Assembly (NCBI RefSeq): GCF_050947335.1
Contig: NW_027473615.1
Location: 1 to 64,000, forward strand
Direction of reading: 5' to 3'
Source of the DNA: Megachile rotundata
Lineage: Eukaryota; Arthropoda; Insecta; Hymenoptera; Megachilidae
Length of the DNA: 64,000 nucleotides
Below the pieces are notes generated by a model. That model saw only the letters and a list, made by a program, of their open reading frames with translations. It was not told the DNA's origin and did no database searches. Positions 26,257 through 41,300 of this stretch are shown piece by piece. The position numbers were made by a program, and so were the translations under genes. Positions within the stretch are counted from its first letter, which is position 1. Each line of letters starts with the position of its first letter.

Positions 26257-29200
26257 AATATGGCTAATAATATGAGTTAGATTGATAATAATAAGAGCAA
26301 TGAGTATAGTAATTGTAGTTCTATCGATTATATCTGCATAATATGGTTAATAGTATGAGTTAGATTGATAATAATAAGAGTAATAAGTATAGTAATTGTA
26401 GTTCTATCGATCATATAAGCATAATATGGCTAATAATATGAGTTAAATTGATAATAATAAGAGTAAAAAGTATAGTAGTTGTCGTTCTATCGATCATATA
26501 AGGATAATATGGCTAATAATATGAGGTAGATTGATAATAATAAGAGTAATAAGTATAGTAATTGTGGTCCTATCGATCATATCTGCATAATATGGTTAAT
26601 AATATGAGTTAGACTGATAATAGTGAGTGTAATCAGTATAGTAATTGTCGTTCTGTCGATCATATAAGGATAATATGGCTAATAGTATGAGTTAGATTGA
26701 TAATAATAAGAGTAATAAGTAGAGTAATTGTCGTTCTCTCGATCGTATAACCATAATATGGCTAATAATATGAGATAGATGGATAATAGTAAGAGTAATA
26801 AGTATAGTAATTGTCGTCCTATCGATCATATCTGCATAATTTGGTTAATAATATGAGTTAGATTGATAATAGTGAGTGTAATAAATATAGTAATTGTAGT
26901 TCTATTGCTCATATAAGCATAATATGGCTAATAATATGAGTTAGATTGATAATAATAAGAGTAATAAGTATAGTAATTGTCGTTCTATCGATCATATAAG
27001 CATAATATGGCTAATAATATGAGTTAGATTGATAATAATAAGAGGAGTGAGTATAGTAATGGTCGTCCTATCGATCATATAAGCATAATATGGCTAATAA
27101 TATGAGTTAGATTGATAATAATAAGAGTAATGAGTATAGTAATTGTAGTTCTATCGATTATATCTGCATAATATGGTTAATAATATGAGTTAGATTGATA
27201 ATAATAAGCGTAATAAGTATAGTAAATGTAGTTCTATCGATCATATAAGCATAATATGGCTAATAATATGAGTTAGATTGATAATAATAAGAGTAATGAG
27301 TAGAGTAATTGTAGTTCTATCGATTATATCTGCATAATATGGCTAATAATATGAGTTAGATTGATAATAATAAGAGTAATAAGTATAGTAATTGTCGTCC
27401 TATCGATCATATCTGCATAATATGGTTAATAATATGAGTTGGATTGATAATAGTGAGTGTAATAAGTATAGTAATTGTAGTTCTATTGCTCATATAAGCA
27501 TAATATGGCTAATAATATGAGTTAGATTGATAATAATAAGAGTAATAAGTATAGTAATTGTAGTTCTATTGCTCATATAAGCATAATATGGTTAATACTA
27601 TGAGTTAAATTGATAATAATAAGAGTAATGAGTATAGTAATTGTCGTTCTATCGGTCATATATGCATAATATGGCTAATAATATGAGTTAGATTGATAAT
27701 AGTAAGAGGAGTGAGTATAGTGATTGTCGTCCTATCGATCATATAAGCATAATATGGCTAATAATATGAGTTAGATTGATAATAATAAGAGTAATAAGTA
27801 TAGTAATTGTCGTTCTATCGATCATATAAGCATAATATGGCTAATAATATGAGTTAGATTGATAATAATAAGAGGAGTGAGTATAGTAATTGTCGTCCTA
27901 TCGATCATATAAGCCTAATATGGCTAATAATATGAGTTAGATTGATAATAATAAGAGTAATGAGTATAGTAATTGTCGTTCTATCGGTCATATATGCATA
28001 ATATGGCTAATAATATGAGTTAGATTGATAATAATAAGAGAAATGAGTATAGTAATTGTCGTTCTATCGATCATATAAGCATAATATGGCTAATAATATG
28101 AGTTAGACTGATAATAGTGAGTGTAATCAGTATAGTAATTGTCGTTCTGTCGACCATATAAGCATAATATGGCTAATAGTATGAGTTAGATTGATAATAA
28201 TAAGAGTAATAAGTAGAGTAATTGTCGTTCTCTCGATCATATAACCATAATATGGCGAATAATATGAGATAGATGGATAATAATAAGAGTAATAAGTATA
28301 GTAATTGTCGTCCTATCGATCATATCTGCATAATTTGGTTAATAATATGAGTTAGATTGATAATAGTGAGTGTAATAAATATAGTTATTGTAGTTCTATT
28401 GCTCATATGAGCATAATATGGCTAATAATATGAGTTAGATTGATAATAATAAGAGTAATAAGTATAGTAATTGTCGTTCTATCGATCATATAAGCATAAT
28501 ATGGCTAATAATATGAGTTAGATTGATAATAATAAGAGGAGTGAGTATAGTAATGGTCGTCCTATCGATCATATAAGCATAATATGGCTAATAATATGAG
28601 TTCGATTGATAATAATAAGAGTAATGAGTATAGTAATTGTAGTTCTATCGATTATATCTGCATAATATGGTTAATAATATGAGTTAGATTGATAATAATA
28701 AGCGTAATAAGTATAGTAAATGTAGTTCTATCGATCATATGAGCATAATATGGCTAATAATATGAGTTAGATTGATAATAGTAAGAGTAATAAGTATAGT
28801 AATTGTCGTTCTATTGATCATATCTGCATAATATGGTTAATAATATGACTTAGATTGATAATAGTGAGTGTAATCAGTATAGTAATTGTCGTTCTATCGA
28901 TCATATAAGCATAATATGGCTAATAATATGAGTTAGATTGATAATATTGAGTGTAACAAGTATAGTAATTGTCGTTCTGTCGATCATATAAGCATAATAT
29001 GGCTAATAATATGAGAAAGATTGATAATAATAAGAGTAATAAGTATAGTAATTGTCGTTCTATCGATCATATAAGCATAATATGGCTAATAATGTGAGTT
29101 AGATTGATAATAATAAGAGTAATGAGTATAGTAATTGTCGTTCTATTGATCATATAAGCATAATATGGCTAATAATATGAGATAGATTGATAATAATAAG

Positions 29201-32200
29201 AGTAATGAGTATAGTAATTGTCGTTCTATCGATCATATCTGCATAATCTGGTTAATAATATGAGTTAGATTGATAATATTGAGTGTAATAAGTATAGTAA
29301 TTGTCGTTCTGTCGATCATATAAGCATAATATGGCTAATAATATGAGTTAGATTGATAATAATAAGAGTAATAAGTATAGTAATTGTCGTTCTATTGATC
29401 ATATAAGCATAATATGGCTAATAATATGAGATAGATTGATAATAATAAGAGTAATGAGTATAGTAATTGTCGTTCTATCGATCATATCTGCATAATCTGG
29501 TTAATAATATGAGTTAGATTGATAATATTGAGTGTAATAAGTATAGTAATTGTCGTTCTGTCGATCATATAAGCATAATATGGCTAATAATATGAGTTAG
29601 ATTGATAATAATAAGAGTAATGAGTATAGTAATTGTCGTTCTATCGGTCATATATGCATAATATGGCTAATAATATGAGTTAGATTGATAATAATAAGAG
29701 AAATGAGTATAGTAATTGTCGTTCTATCGATCATATAAGCATAATATGGCTAATAATATGAGTTAGACTGATAATAGTGAGTGTAATCAGTATAGTAATT
29801 GTCGTTCTGTCGATCATATCTGCATAATATGGTTAATAATATGACTTAGATTGATAATAGTGAGTGTAATCAGTATAGTAATTGTCGTTCTATCGATCAT
29901 ATAAGCATAATATGGCTAATAATATGAGTTAGATTGATAATATTGAGTGTAACAAGTATAGTAATTGTCGTTCTGTCGATCATATAAGCATAATATGGCT
30001 AATAATATGAGAAAGATTGATAATAATAAGAGTAATAAGTATAGTAATTGTCGTTCTATCGATCATATAAGCATAATATGGCTAATAATGTGAGTTAGAT
30101 TGATAATAATAAGAGTAATGAGTATAGTAATTGTCGTTCTATCGATCATATGAGCATAATATGGCTAATAATATGAGTTAGATTGATAATAATAAGAGCA
30201 ATGAGTATAGTAATTGTAGTTCTATCGATTATATCTGCATAATATGGTTAATAGTATGAGTTAGATTGATAATAATAAGAGTAATAAGTATAGTAATTGT
30301 AGTTCTATCGATCATATAAGCATAATATGGCTAATAATATGAGTTAAATTGATAATAATAAGAGTAAAAAGTATAGTAGTTGTCGTTCTATCGATCATAT
30401 AAGGATAATATGGCTAATAATATGAGGTAGATTGATAATAATAAGAGTAATAAGTATAGTAATTGTGGTCCTATCGATCATATCTGCATAATATGGTTAA
30501 TAATATGAGTTAGACTGATAATAGTGAGTGTAATCAGTATAGTAATTGTCGTTCTGTCGATCATATAAGGATAATATGGCTAATAGTATGAGTTAGATTG
30601 ATAATAATAAGAGTAATAAGTAGAGTAATTGTCGTTCTCTCGATCGTATAACCATAATATGGCTAATAATATGAGATAGATGGATAATAGTAAGAGTAAT
30701 AAGTATAGTAATTGTCGTCCTATCGATCATATCTGCATAATTTGGTTAATAATATGAGTTAGATTGATAATAGTGAGTGTAATAAATATAGTAATTGTAG
30801 TTCTATTGCTCATATAAGCATAATATGGCTAATAATATGAGTTAGATTGATAATAATAAGAGTAATAAGTATAGTAATTGTCGTTCTATCGATCATATAA
30901 GCATAATATGGCTAATAATATGAGTTAGATTGATAATAATAAGAGGAGTGAGTATAGTAATGGTCGTCCTATCGATCATATAAGCATAATATGGCTAATA
31001 ATATGAGTTAGATTGATAATAATAAGAGTAATGAGTATAGTAATTGTAGTTCTATCGATTATATCTGCATAATATGGTTAATAATATGAGTTAGATTGAT
31101 AATAATAAGCGTAATAAGTATAGTAAATGTAGTTCTATCGATCATATAAGCATAATATGGCTAATAATATGAGTTAGATTGATAATAATAAGAGTAATGA
31201 GTAGAGTAATTGTAGTTCTATCGATTATATCTGCATAATATGGCTAATAATATGAGTTTGATTGATAATAATAAGAGTAATAAGTATAGTAATTGTCGTC
31301 CTATCGATCATATCTGCATAATATGGTTAATAATATGAGTTGGATTGATAATAGTGAGTGTAATAAGTATAGTAATTGTAGTTCTATTGCTCATATAAGC
31401 ATAATATGGCTAATAATATGAGTTAGATTGATAATAATAAGAGTAATAAGTATAGTAATTGTAGTTCTATTGCTCATATAAGCATAATATGGTTAATACT
31501 ATGAGTTAAATTGATAATAATAAGAGTAATGAGTATAGTAATTGTCGTTCTATCGGTCATATATGCATAATATGGCTAATAATATGAGTTAGATTGATAA
31601 TAGTAAGAGGAGTGAGTATAGTGATTGTCGTCCTATCGATCATATAAGCATAATATGGCTAATAATATGAGTTAGATTGATAATAATAAGAGTAATAAGT
31701 ATAGTAATTGTCGTTCTATCGATCATATAAGCATAATATGGCTAATAATATGAGTTAGATTGATAATAATAAGAGGAGTGAGTATAGTAATTGTCGTCCT
31801 ATCGATCATATAAGCCTAATATGGCTAATAATATGAGTTAGATTGATAATAATAAGAGTAATGAGTATAGTAATTGTCGTTCTATCGGTCATATATGCAT
31901 AATATGGCTAATAATATGAGTTAGATTGATAATAATAAGAGAAATGAGTATAGTAATTGTCGTTCTATCGATCATATAAGCATAATATGGCTAATAATAT
32001 GAGTTAGACTGATAATAGTGAGTGTAATCAGTATAGTAATTGTCGTTCTGTCGACCATATAAGCATAATATGGCTAATAGTATGAGTTAGATTGATAATA
32101 ATAAGAGTAATAAGTAGAGTAATTGTCGTTCTCTCGATCATATAACCATAATATGGCGAATAATATGAGATAGATGGATAATAATAAGAGTAATAAGTAT

Positions 32201-34057
32201 AGTAATTGTCGTCCTATCGATCATATCTGCATAATTTGGTTAATAATATGAGTTAGATTGATAATAGTGAGTGTAATAAATATAGTTATTGTAGTTCTAT
32301 TGCTCATATGAGCATAATATGGCTAATAATATGAGTTAGATTGATAATAATAAGAGTAATAAGTATAGTAATTGTCGTTCTATCGATCATATAAGCATAA
32401 TATGGCTAATAATATGAGTTAGATTGATAATAATAAGAGGAGTGAGTATAGTAATGGTCGTCCTATCGATCATATAAGCATAATATGGCTAATAATATGA
32501 GTTCGATTGATAATAATAAGAGTAATGAGTATAGTAATTGTAGTTCTATCGATTATATCTGCATAATATGGTTAATAATATGAGTTAGATTGATAATAAT
32601 AAGCGTAATAAGTATAGTAAATGTAGTTCTATCGATCATATGAGCATAATATGGCTAATAATATGAGTTAGATTGATAATAGTAAGAGTAATAAGTATAG
32701 TAATTGTCGTTCTATTGATCATATCTGCATAATATGGTTAATAATATGACTTAGATTGATAATAGTGAGTGTAATCAGTATAGTAATTGTCGTTCTATCG
32801 ATCATATAAGCATAATATGGCTAATAATATGAGTTAGATTGATAATATTGAGTGTAACAAGTATAGTAATTGTCGTTCTGTCGATCATATAAGCATAATA
32901 TGGCTAATAATATGAGAAAGATTGATAATAATAAGAGTAATAAGTATAGTAATTGTCGTTCTATCGATCATATAAGCATAATATGGCTAATAATGTGAGT
33001 TAGATTGATAATAATAAGAGTAATGAGTATAGTAATTGTCGTTCTATTGATCATATAAGCATAATATGGCTAATAATATGAGATAGATTGATAATAATAA
33101 GAGTAATGAGTATAGTAATTGTCGTTCTATCGATCATATCTGCATAATCTGGTTAATAATATGAGTTAGATTGATAATATTGAGTGTAATAAGTATAGTA
33201 ATTGTCGTTCTGTCGATCATATAAGCATAATATGGCTAATAATATGAGTTAGATTGATAATAATAAGAGTAATAAGTATAGTAATTGTCGTTCTATTGAT
33301 CATATAAGCATAATATGGCTAATAATATGAGATAGATTGATAATAATAAGAGTAATGAGTATAGTAATTGTCGTTCTATCGATCATATCTGCATAATCTG
33401 GTTAATAATATGAGTTAGATTGATAATATTGAGTGTAATAAGTATAGTAATTGTCGTTCTGTCGATCATATAAGCATAATATGGCTAATAATATGAGTTA
33501 GATTGATAATAATAAGAGTAATGAGTATAGTAATTGTCGTTCTATCGGTCATATATGCATAATATGGCTAATAATATGAGTTAGATTGATAATAATAAGA
33601 GAAATGAGTATAGTAATTGTCGTTCTATCGATCATATAAGCATAATATGGCTAATAATATGAGTTAGACTGATAATAGTGAGTGTAATCAGTATAGTAAT
33701 TGTCGTTCTGTCGATCATATCTGCATAATATGGTTAATAATATGACTTAGATTGATAATAGTGAGTGTAATCAGTATAGTAATTGTCGTTCTATCGATCA
33801 TATAAGCATAATATGGCTAATAATATGAGTTAGATTGATAATATTGAGTGTAACAAGTATAGTAATTGTCGTTCTGTCGATCATATAAGCATAATATGGC
33901 TAATAATATGAGAAAGATTGATAATAATAAGAGTAATAAGTATAGTAATTGTCGTTCTATCGATCATATAAGCATAATATGGCTAATAATGTGAGTTAGA
34001 TTGATAATAATAAGAGTAATGAGTATAGTAATTGTCGTTCTATCGATCATATGAGCA
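26256..34057 (+). repeat. Tandem pair of 47-monomer units (3901 bp)
   Basis: Copy 1 is about 26256-30156 and copy 2 about 30157-34057. gagcaatgag at 26295 and 30196, the unique ctctcgatcgtataacc monomer (gtagag 26719 and 30620) and its non-variant relative (28213 and 32114) all lie 3901 bp apart. One clear difference is ttagattg versus tttgattg near 31258. A diverged third copy begins near 40700 (gagcaatgag at 40737, 174 monomers from copy 1). Confidence 0.85.
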
Positions 34058-36989
34058 TAATATGGCTAATAATATGAGTTAGATTGATAATAATAAGAGC
34101 AATAAGTATAGTAATTGTCGTTCTATTGATCATATCTGCATAATATGGTTAATAATATGACTTAGATTGATAATAGTGAGTGGAATCAGTATAGTAATTG
34201 TCGTTCTATCGATCATATCTGCATAATGTGGTTAATAATATGAGTTAGATTGATAATATTGAGTGTAATAAGTATAGTAATTGTCGTTCTGTCGATCATA
34301 TAAGCATAATATGGCTAATAATATGAGTTAGATTGATAATAATAAGAGTAATAAGTATAGTAATTGTCGTTCTATTGATCATATAAGCATAATATGGCTA
34401 ATAATATGAGATAGATTGATAATAATAAGAGTAATGAGTATAGTAATTGTCGTTCTATCGATCATATCTGCATAATCTGGTTAATAATATGAGTTAGATT
34501 GATAATATTGAGTGTAATAAGTATAGTAATTGTCGTTCTGTCGATCATATAAGCATAATATGGCTAATAATATGAGTTAGATTGATAATAATAAGAGTAA
34601 TGAGTATAGTAATTGTCGTTCTATCGGTCATATATGCATAATATGGCTAATAATATGAGTTAGATTGATAATAATAAGAGAAATGAGTATAGTAATTGTC
34701 GTTCTATCGATCATATAAGCATAATATGGCTAATAATATGAGTTAGACTGATAATAGTGAGTGTAATCAGTATAGTAATTGTCGTTCTGTCGATCATATA
34801 AGCATAATATGGCTAATAGTATGAGTTAGATTGATAATAATAAGAGCAATAAGTAGAGTAATTGTCGTTCTCTCGATCATATAACCATAATATGCCTAAT
34901 AATATGAGATAGATGGATAATAATAAGAGTAATAAGTATAGTAATTGTCGTCCTATCGATCATATCTGCATAATTTGGTTAATAATATGAGTTAGATTGA
35001 TAATAATAAGAGTAATGAGTATAGTAATTGTAGTTCTATCGATTATATCTGCATAATATGGTTAATAGTATGAGTTAGATTGATAATAATAAGAGTAATA
35101 AGTATAGTAATTGTAGTTCTATCGATCATATAAGCATAATATGGCTAATAATATGAGTTAAATTGATAATAATAAGAGTAAAAAGTATAGTAGTTGTCGT
35201 TCTATCGATCATATAAGGATAATATGGCTAATAATATGAGGTAGATTGATAATAATAAGAGTAATAAGTATAGTAATTGTGGTCCTATCGATCATATCTG
35301 CATAATATGGTTAATAATATGAGTTAGACTGATAATAGTGAGTGTAATCAGTATAGTAATTGTCGTTCTGTCGATCATATAAGGATAATATGGCTAATAG
35401 TATGAGTTAGATTGATAATAATAAGAGTAATAAGTAGAGTAATTGTCGTTCTCTCGATCATATAACCATAATATGGCTAATAATATGAGATAGATGGATA
35501 ATAATAAGAGTAATAAGTATAGTAATTGTCGTCCTATCGATCATATCTGCATAATTTGGTTAATAATATGAGTTAGATTGATAATAGTGAGTGTAATAAA
35601 TATAGTAATTGTAGTTCTATTGCTCATATAAGCATAATATGGCTAATAATATGAGTTAGATTGATAATAATAAGAGTAATAAGTATAGTAATTGTCGTTC
35701 TATCGATCATATAAGCATAATATGGCTAATAATATGAGTTAGATTGATAATAATAAGAGGAGTGAGTATAGTAAATGTAGTTCTATCGATCATATAAGCA
35801 TAATATGGCTAATAATATGGGTTAGATTGATAATAATAAGAGTAATGAGTAGAGTAATTGTAGTTCTATCGATTATATCTGCATAATATGGCTAATAATA
35901 TGAGTTAGATTGATAATAATAAGAGTAATAAGTATAGTAATTGTCGTCCTATCGATCATATCTGCATAATATGGTTAATAATATGAGTTGGATTGATAAT
36001 AGTGAGTGTAATAAGTATAGTAATTGTAGTTCTATTGCTCATATAAGCATAATATGGCTAATAATATGAGTTAGATTGATAATAATAAGAGTAATAAGTA
36101 TAGTAATTGTAGTTCTATTGCTCATATAAGCATAATATGGTTAATACTATGAGTTAAATTGATAATAATAAGAGTAATGAGTATAGTAATTGTCGTTCTA
36201 TCGGTCATATATGCATAATATGGCTAATAATATGAGTTAGATTGATAAAAATAAGAGAAATGCGTATAGTAATTGTCGTTCTATCGATCATATAAGCATA
36301 ATATGGCTAGTAATTTGAGATAGATGGATAATAATAAGAGTAATAAGTATAGTAATTGTCGTCCTATCGATCATATCTGCATAATTTGGTTAATAATATG
36401 TGTTAGATTGATAATAGTGAGTGTAATAAATATAGTAATTGTAGTTCTATTGCTCATATAAGCATAATATGGCTAATAATATGAGTTAGATTGATAATAA
36501 TAGGAGTAATAAGTATAGTAATTGTCGTTCTATCGATCATATAAGCATAATATGGCTAATAATATGAGTTAGATTGATAATAATAAGAGGAGTGAGTATA
36601 GTGATTGTCGTCCTATCGATCATATAAGCATAATATGGCGAATAATATGAGTTAGATTGATAATAATAAGAGTAATAAGTATAGTAATTGTCGTTCTATC
36701 GATCATATAAGCATAATATGGCTAATAATATGAGTTAGATTGATAATAATAAGAGGAGTGAGTATAGTAATTGTCGTCCTATCGATCATATAAGCCTAAT
36801 ATGGCTAATGATATGAGTTAGATTGATAATAATAAGAGTAATGAGTATAGTAATTGTCGTTCTATCGGTCATATATGCATAATATGGCTAATAATATGAG
36901 TTAGATTGATAATAATAAGAGAAATGAGTATAGTAATTGTCGTTCTATCGATCATATAAGCATAATATGGCTAATAATATGAGTTAGAC

Positions 36990-39900
36990 TGATAATAGTG
37001 AGTGTAATCAGTATAGTAATTGTCGTTCTGTCGATCATATAAGCATAATATGGCTAATAGTATGAGTTAGATTGATAATAATAAGAGTAATAAGTATAGT
37101 AATTGTCGTTCTATCGATCATATAAGCATAATATGGCTAATAATATGAGTTAGATTGATAATAATAAGAGTAATGAGTACAGTAATTGTAGTTCTATCGA
37201 TTATATCTGCATAATATGGTTAATAATATGAGTTAGATTGATAATAATAAGCGTAATAAGTATAGTAAATGTAGTTCTATCGATCATATAAGCATAATAT
37301 GGCTAATAATATGAGTTAGATTGATAATAATAAGAGTAATGAGTATAGTAGTTGTCGTTCTATCGGTTATATATGCATAATATGGCTAATAATATGAGTT
37401 AGATTGATAATAATAAGAGTAATGAATATAGTAATTGCCGTTCTATCGATCATATAAGCATAATATGGCTAATAATATGAGTTAGATTGATAATAACAAG
37501 AGTAAAAAGTATAGTAGTTGTCGTTCTATCGATCATATAAGCATAATATGGCTAATAATATGAGGTAGATTGATAATAATAAGAGTAATAAGTATAGTAA
37601 TTGTCGTCCTATCTATCATATTTGCATAATGTGGTTAATAATATGAGTTAGATTGATAATAGTGAGTGTAATAAGTATAGTAATTGTAGTTCTATTGCTC
37701 ATATAAGCATAATATGGCTAATAATATGAGTTAGATTGATAATAATAAGAGTAATAAGTATAGTAATTGTCGTTCTATCGATCATATAAGCATAATATGG
37801 CTAATAATATGAGTTAGATTGATAATAATAAGAGTAGTGAGTATAGTAATTGTCGTTCTATCGATCATATAAGCATAGTATGGCTAATAATGTGAGTTAG
37901 ATTGATAATAATAAGAGTAATGAGTATAGTAATTGTCGTTCTATCGATCATATGAGCATAATATGGCTAATAATATGAGTTAGATTGATAATAGTAAGAG
38001 TAATAAGTATAGTAATTGTCGTTCTATTGATCATATCTGCATAATATGGTTAATAATATGACTTAGATTGATAATAGTGAGCGTAATCAGTATAGTAATT
38101 GTCGTTCTATCGATCATATCTGCATAATGTGGTTAATAATATGAGTTAGATTGATAATATTGAGTGTAACAAGTATAGTAATTGTCGTTCTGTCGTTCAT
38201 ATAAGCATAATATGGCTAATAATATGAGTTAGATTGATAATAATAAGAGTAATAAGTAAAGTAATTGTCGTTCTATTGATCATACAAGCATAATATGGCT
38301 AATAATATGAGTTAGATTGATAATAATAAGAGTAATGAGTATAGTAATTGTCGTTCTATCGATCATATAAGCATAATATGGCTAATAATATGAGTTAAAT
38401 TGATAATAATAAGAGTAAAAAGTATAGTAGTTGTCGTTCTATCGATCATATAAGGATAATATGGCTAATAATATGAGGTAGATTGATAATAATAAGAGTA
38501 ATAAGTATAGTAATTGTGGTCCTATCGATCATATAAGCATAATATGGCTAATAATATGAATTAGATTGATAATAATAAGTGTAATGAGTATAGTAATTGT
38601 CGTTCTATGGATAATATAAGCATAATATGGCTAATAATATGAGTTAGATTGATAATAATAAGAGCAATGAGTATAGTAATTGTAGTTCTATCGATTATAT
38701 CTGCATAATATGGTTAATAGTATGAGTTAGATTGATAATAATAAGAGTAATAAGTATAGTAATTGTAGTTCTATCGATCATATAAGCATAATATGGCTAA
38801 TAATATGAGTTAAATTGATAATAATAAGAGTAAAAAGTATAGTAGTTGTCGTTCTATCGATCATATAAGGATAATATGGCTAATAATATGAGGTAGATTG
38901 ATAATAATAAGAGTAATAAGTATAGTAATTGTGGTCCTATCGATCATATCTGCATAATATGGTTAATAATATGAGTTAGACTGATAATAGTGAGTGTAAT
39001 CAGTATAGTAATTGTCGTTCTGTCGACCATATAAGCATAATATGGCTAATAGTATGAGTTAGATTGATAATAATAAGAGTAATAAGTAGAGTAATTGTCG
39101 TTCTCTCGATCATATAACCATAATATGGCGAATAATATGAGATAGATGGATAATAATAAGAGTAATAAGTATAGTAATTGTCGTCCTATCGATCATATCT
39201 GCATAATTTGGTTAATAATATGAGTTAGATTGATAATAGTGAGTGTAATCAGTATAGTAATTGTCGTTCTGTCGATCATATAAGCATAATATGGCTAATA
39301 GTATGAGTTAGATTGATAATAATAAGAGTAATAAGTATAGTAATTGTCGTTCTATCGATCATATAAGCATAATATGGCTAATAATATGAGTTAGATTGAT
39401 AATAATAAGAGTAATGAGTACAGTAATTGTAGTTCTATCGATTATATCTGCATAATATGGTTAATAATATGAGTTAGATTGATAATAATAAGAGTAATGA
39501 ATATAGTAATTGCCGTTCTATCGATCATATAAGCATAATATGGCTAATAATATGAGTTAGATTGATAATAACAAGAGTAAAAAGTATAGTAGTTGTCGTT
39601 CTATCGATCATATAAGCATAATATGGCTAATAATATGAGGTAGATTGATAATAATAAGAGTAATAAGTATAGTAATTGTCGTCCTATCTATCATATTTGC
39701 ATAATGTGGTTAATAATATGAGTTAGATTGATAATAGTGAGTGTAATAAGTATAGTAATTGTAGTTCTATTGCTCATATAAGCATAATATGGCTAATAAT
39801 ATGAGTTAGATTGATAATAATAAGAGTAATAAGTATAGTAATTGTCGTTCTATCGATCATATAAGCATAATATGGCTAATAATATGAGTTAGATTGATAA

Positions 39901-41300
39901 TAATAAGAGTAGTGAGTATAGTAATTGTCGTTCTATCGATCATATAAGCATAGTATGGCTAATAATGTGAGTTAGATTGATAATAATAAGAGTAATGAGT
40001 ATAGTAATTGTCGTTCTATCGATCATATGAGCATAATATGGCTAATAATATGAGTTAGATTGATAATAGTAAGAGTAATAAGTATAGTAATTGTCGTTCT
40101 ATTGATCATATCTGCATAATATGGTTAATAATATGACTTAGATTGATAATAGTGAGCGTAATCAGTATAGTAATTGTCGTTCTATCGATCATATCTGCAT
40201 AATGTGGTTAATAATATGAGTTAGATTGATAATATTGAGTGTAACAAGTATAGTAATTGTCGTTCTGTCGTTCATATAAGCATAATATGGCTAATAATAT
40301 GAGTTAGATTGATAATAATAAGAGTAATAAGTATAGTAATTGTCGTTCTATTGATCATACAAGCATAATATGGCTAATAATATGAGTTAGATTGATAATA
40401 ATAAGAGTAATGAGTATAGTAATTGTCGTTCTATCGATCATATAAGCATAATATGGCTAATAATATGAGTTAAATTGATAATAATAAGAGTAAAAAGTAT
40501 AGTAGTTGTCGTTCTATCGATCATATAAGGATAATATGGCTAATAATATGAGGTAGATTGATAATAATAAGAGTAATAAGTATAGTAATTGTGGTCCTAT
40601 CGATCATATAAGCATAATATGGCTAATAATATGAATTAGATTGATAATAATAAGTGTAATGAGTATAGTAATTGTCGTTCTATGGATAATATAAGCATAA
40701 TATGGCTAATAATATGAGTTAGATTGATAATAATAAGAGCAATGAGTATAGTAATTGTAGTTCTATCGATTATATCTGCATAATATGGTTAATAGTATGA
40801 GTTAGATTGATAATAATAAGAGTAATAAGTATAGTAATTGTAGTTCTATCGATCATATAAGCATAATATGGCTAATAATATGAGTTAAATTGATAATAAT
40901 AAGAGTAAAAAGTATAGTAGTTGTCGTTCTATCGATCATATAAGGATAATATGGCTAATAATATGAGGTAGATTGATAATAATAAGAGTAATAAGTATAG
41001 TAATTGTGGTCCTATCGATCATATCTGCATAATATGGTTAATAATATGAGTTAGACTGATAATAGTGAGTGTAATCAGTATAGTAATTGTCGTTCTGTCG
41101 ATCATATAAGGATAATATGGCTAATAGTATGAGTTAGATTGATAATAATAAGAGTAATAAGTAGAGTAATTGTCGTTCTCTCGATCATATAACCATAATA
41201 TGGCTAATAATATGAGATAGATGGATAATAATAAGAGTAATAAGTATAGTAATTGTCGTCCTATCGATCATATCTGCATAATTTGGTTAATAATATGAGT
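36990..41300 (+). repeat. Tandem pair of 25- to 27-monomer units
   Basis: The gagtacagt monomer recurs at 37177 and 39418 (2241 bp, 27 monomers), whereas gaatatagtaattgccg recurs at 37424 and 39499 and catatttgc at 37618 and 39693 (2075 bp, 25 monomers). Copy 2 has therefore lost, or copy 1 gained, exactly two monomers around 37230-37400. Confidence 0.8.
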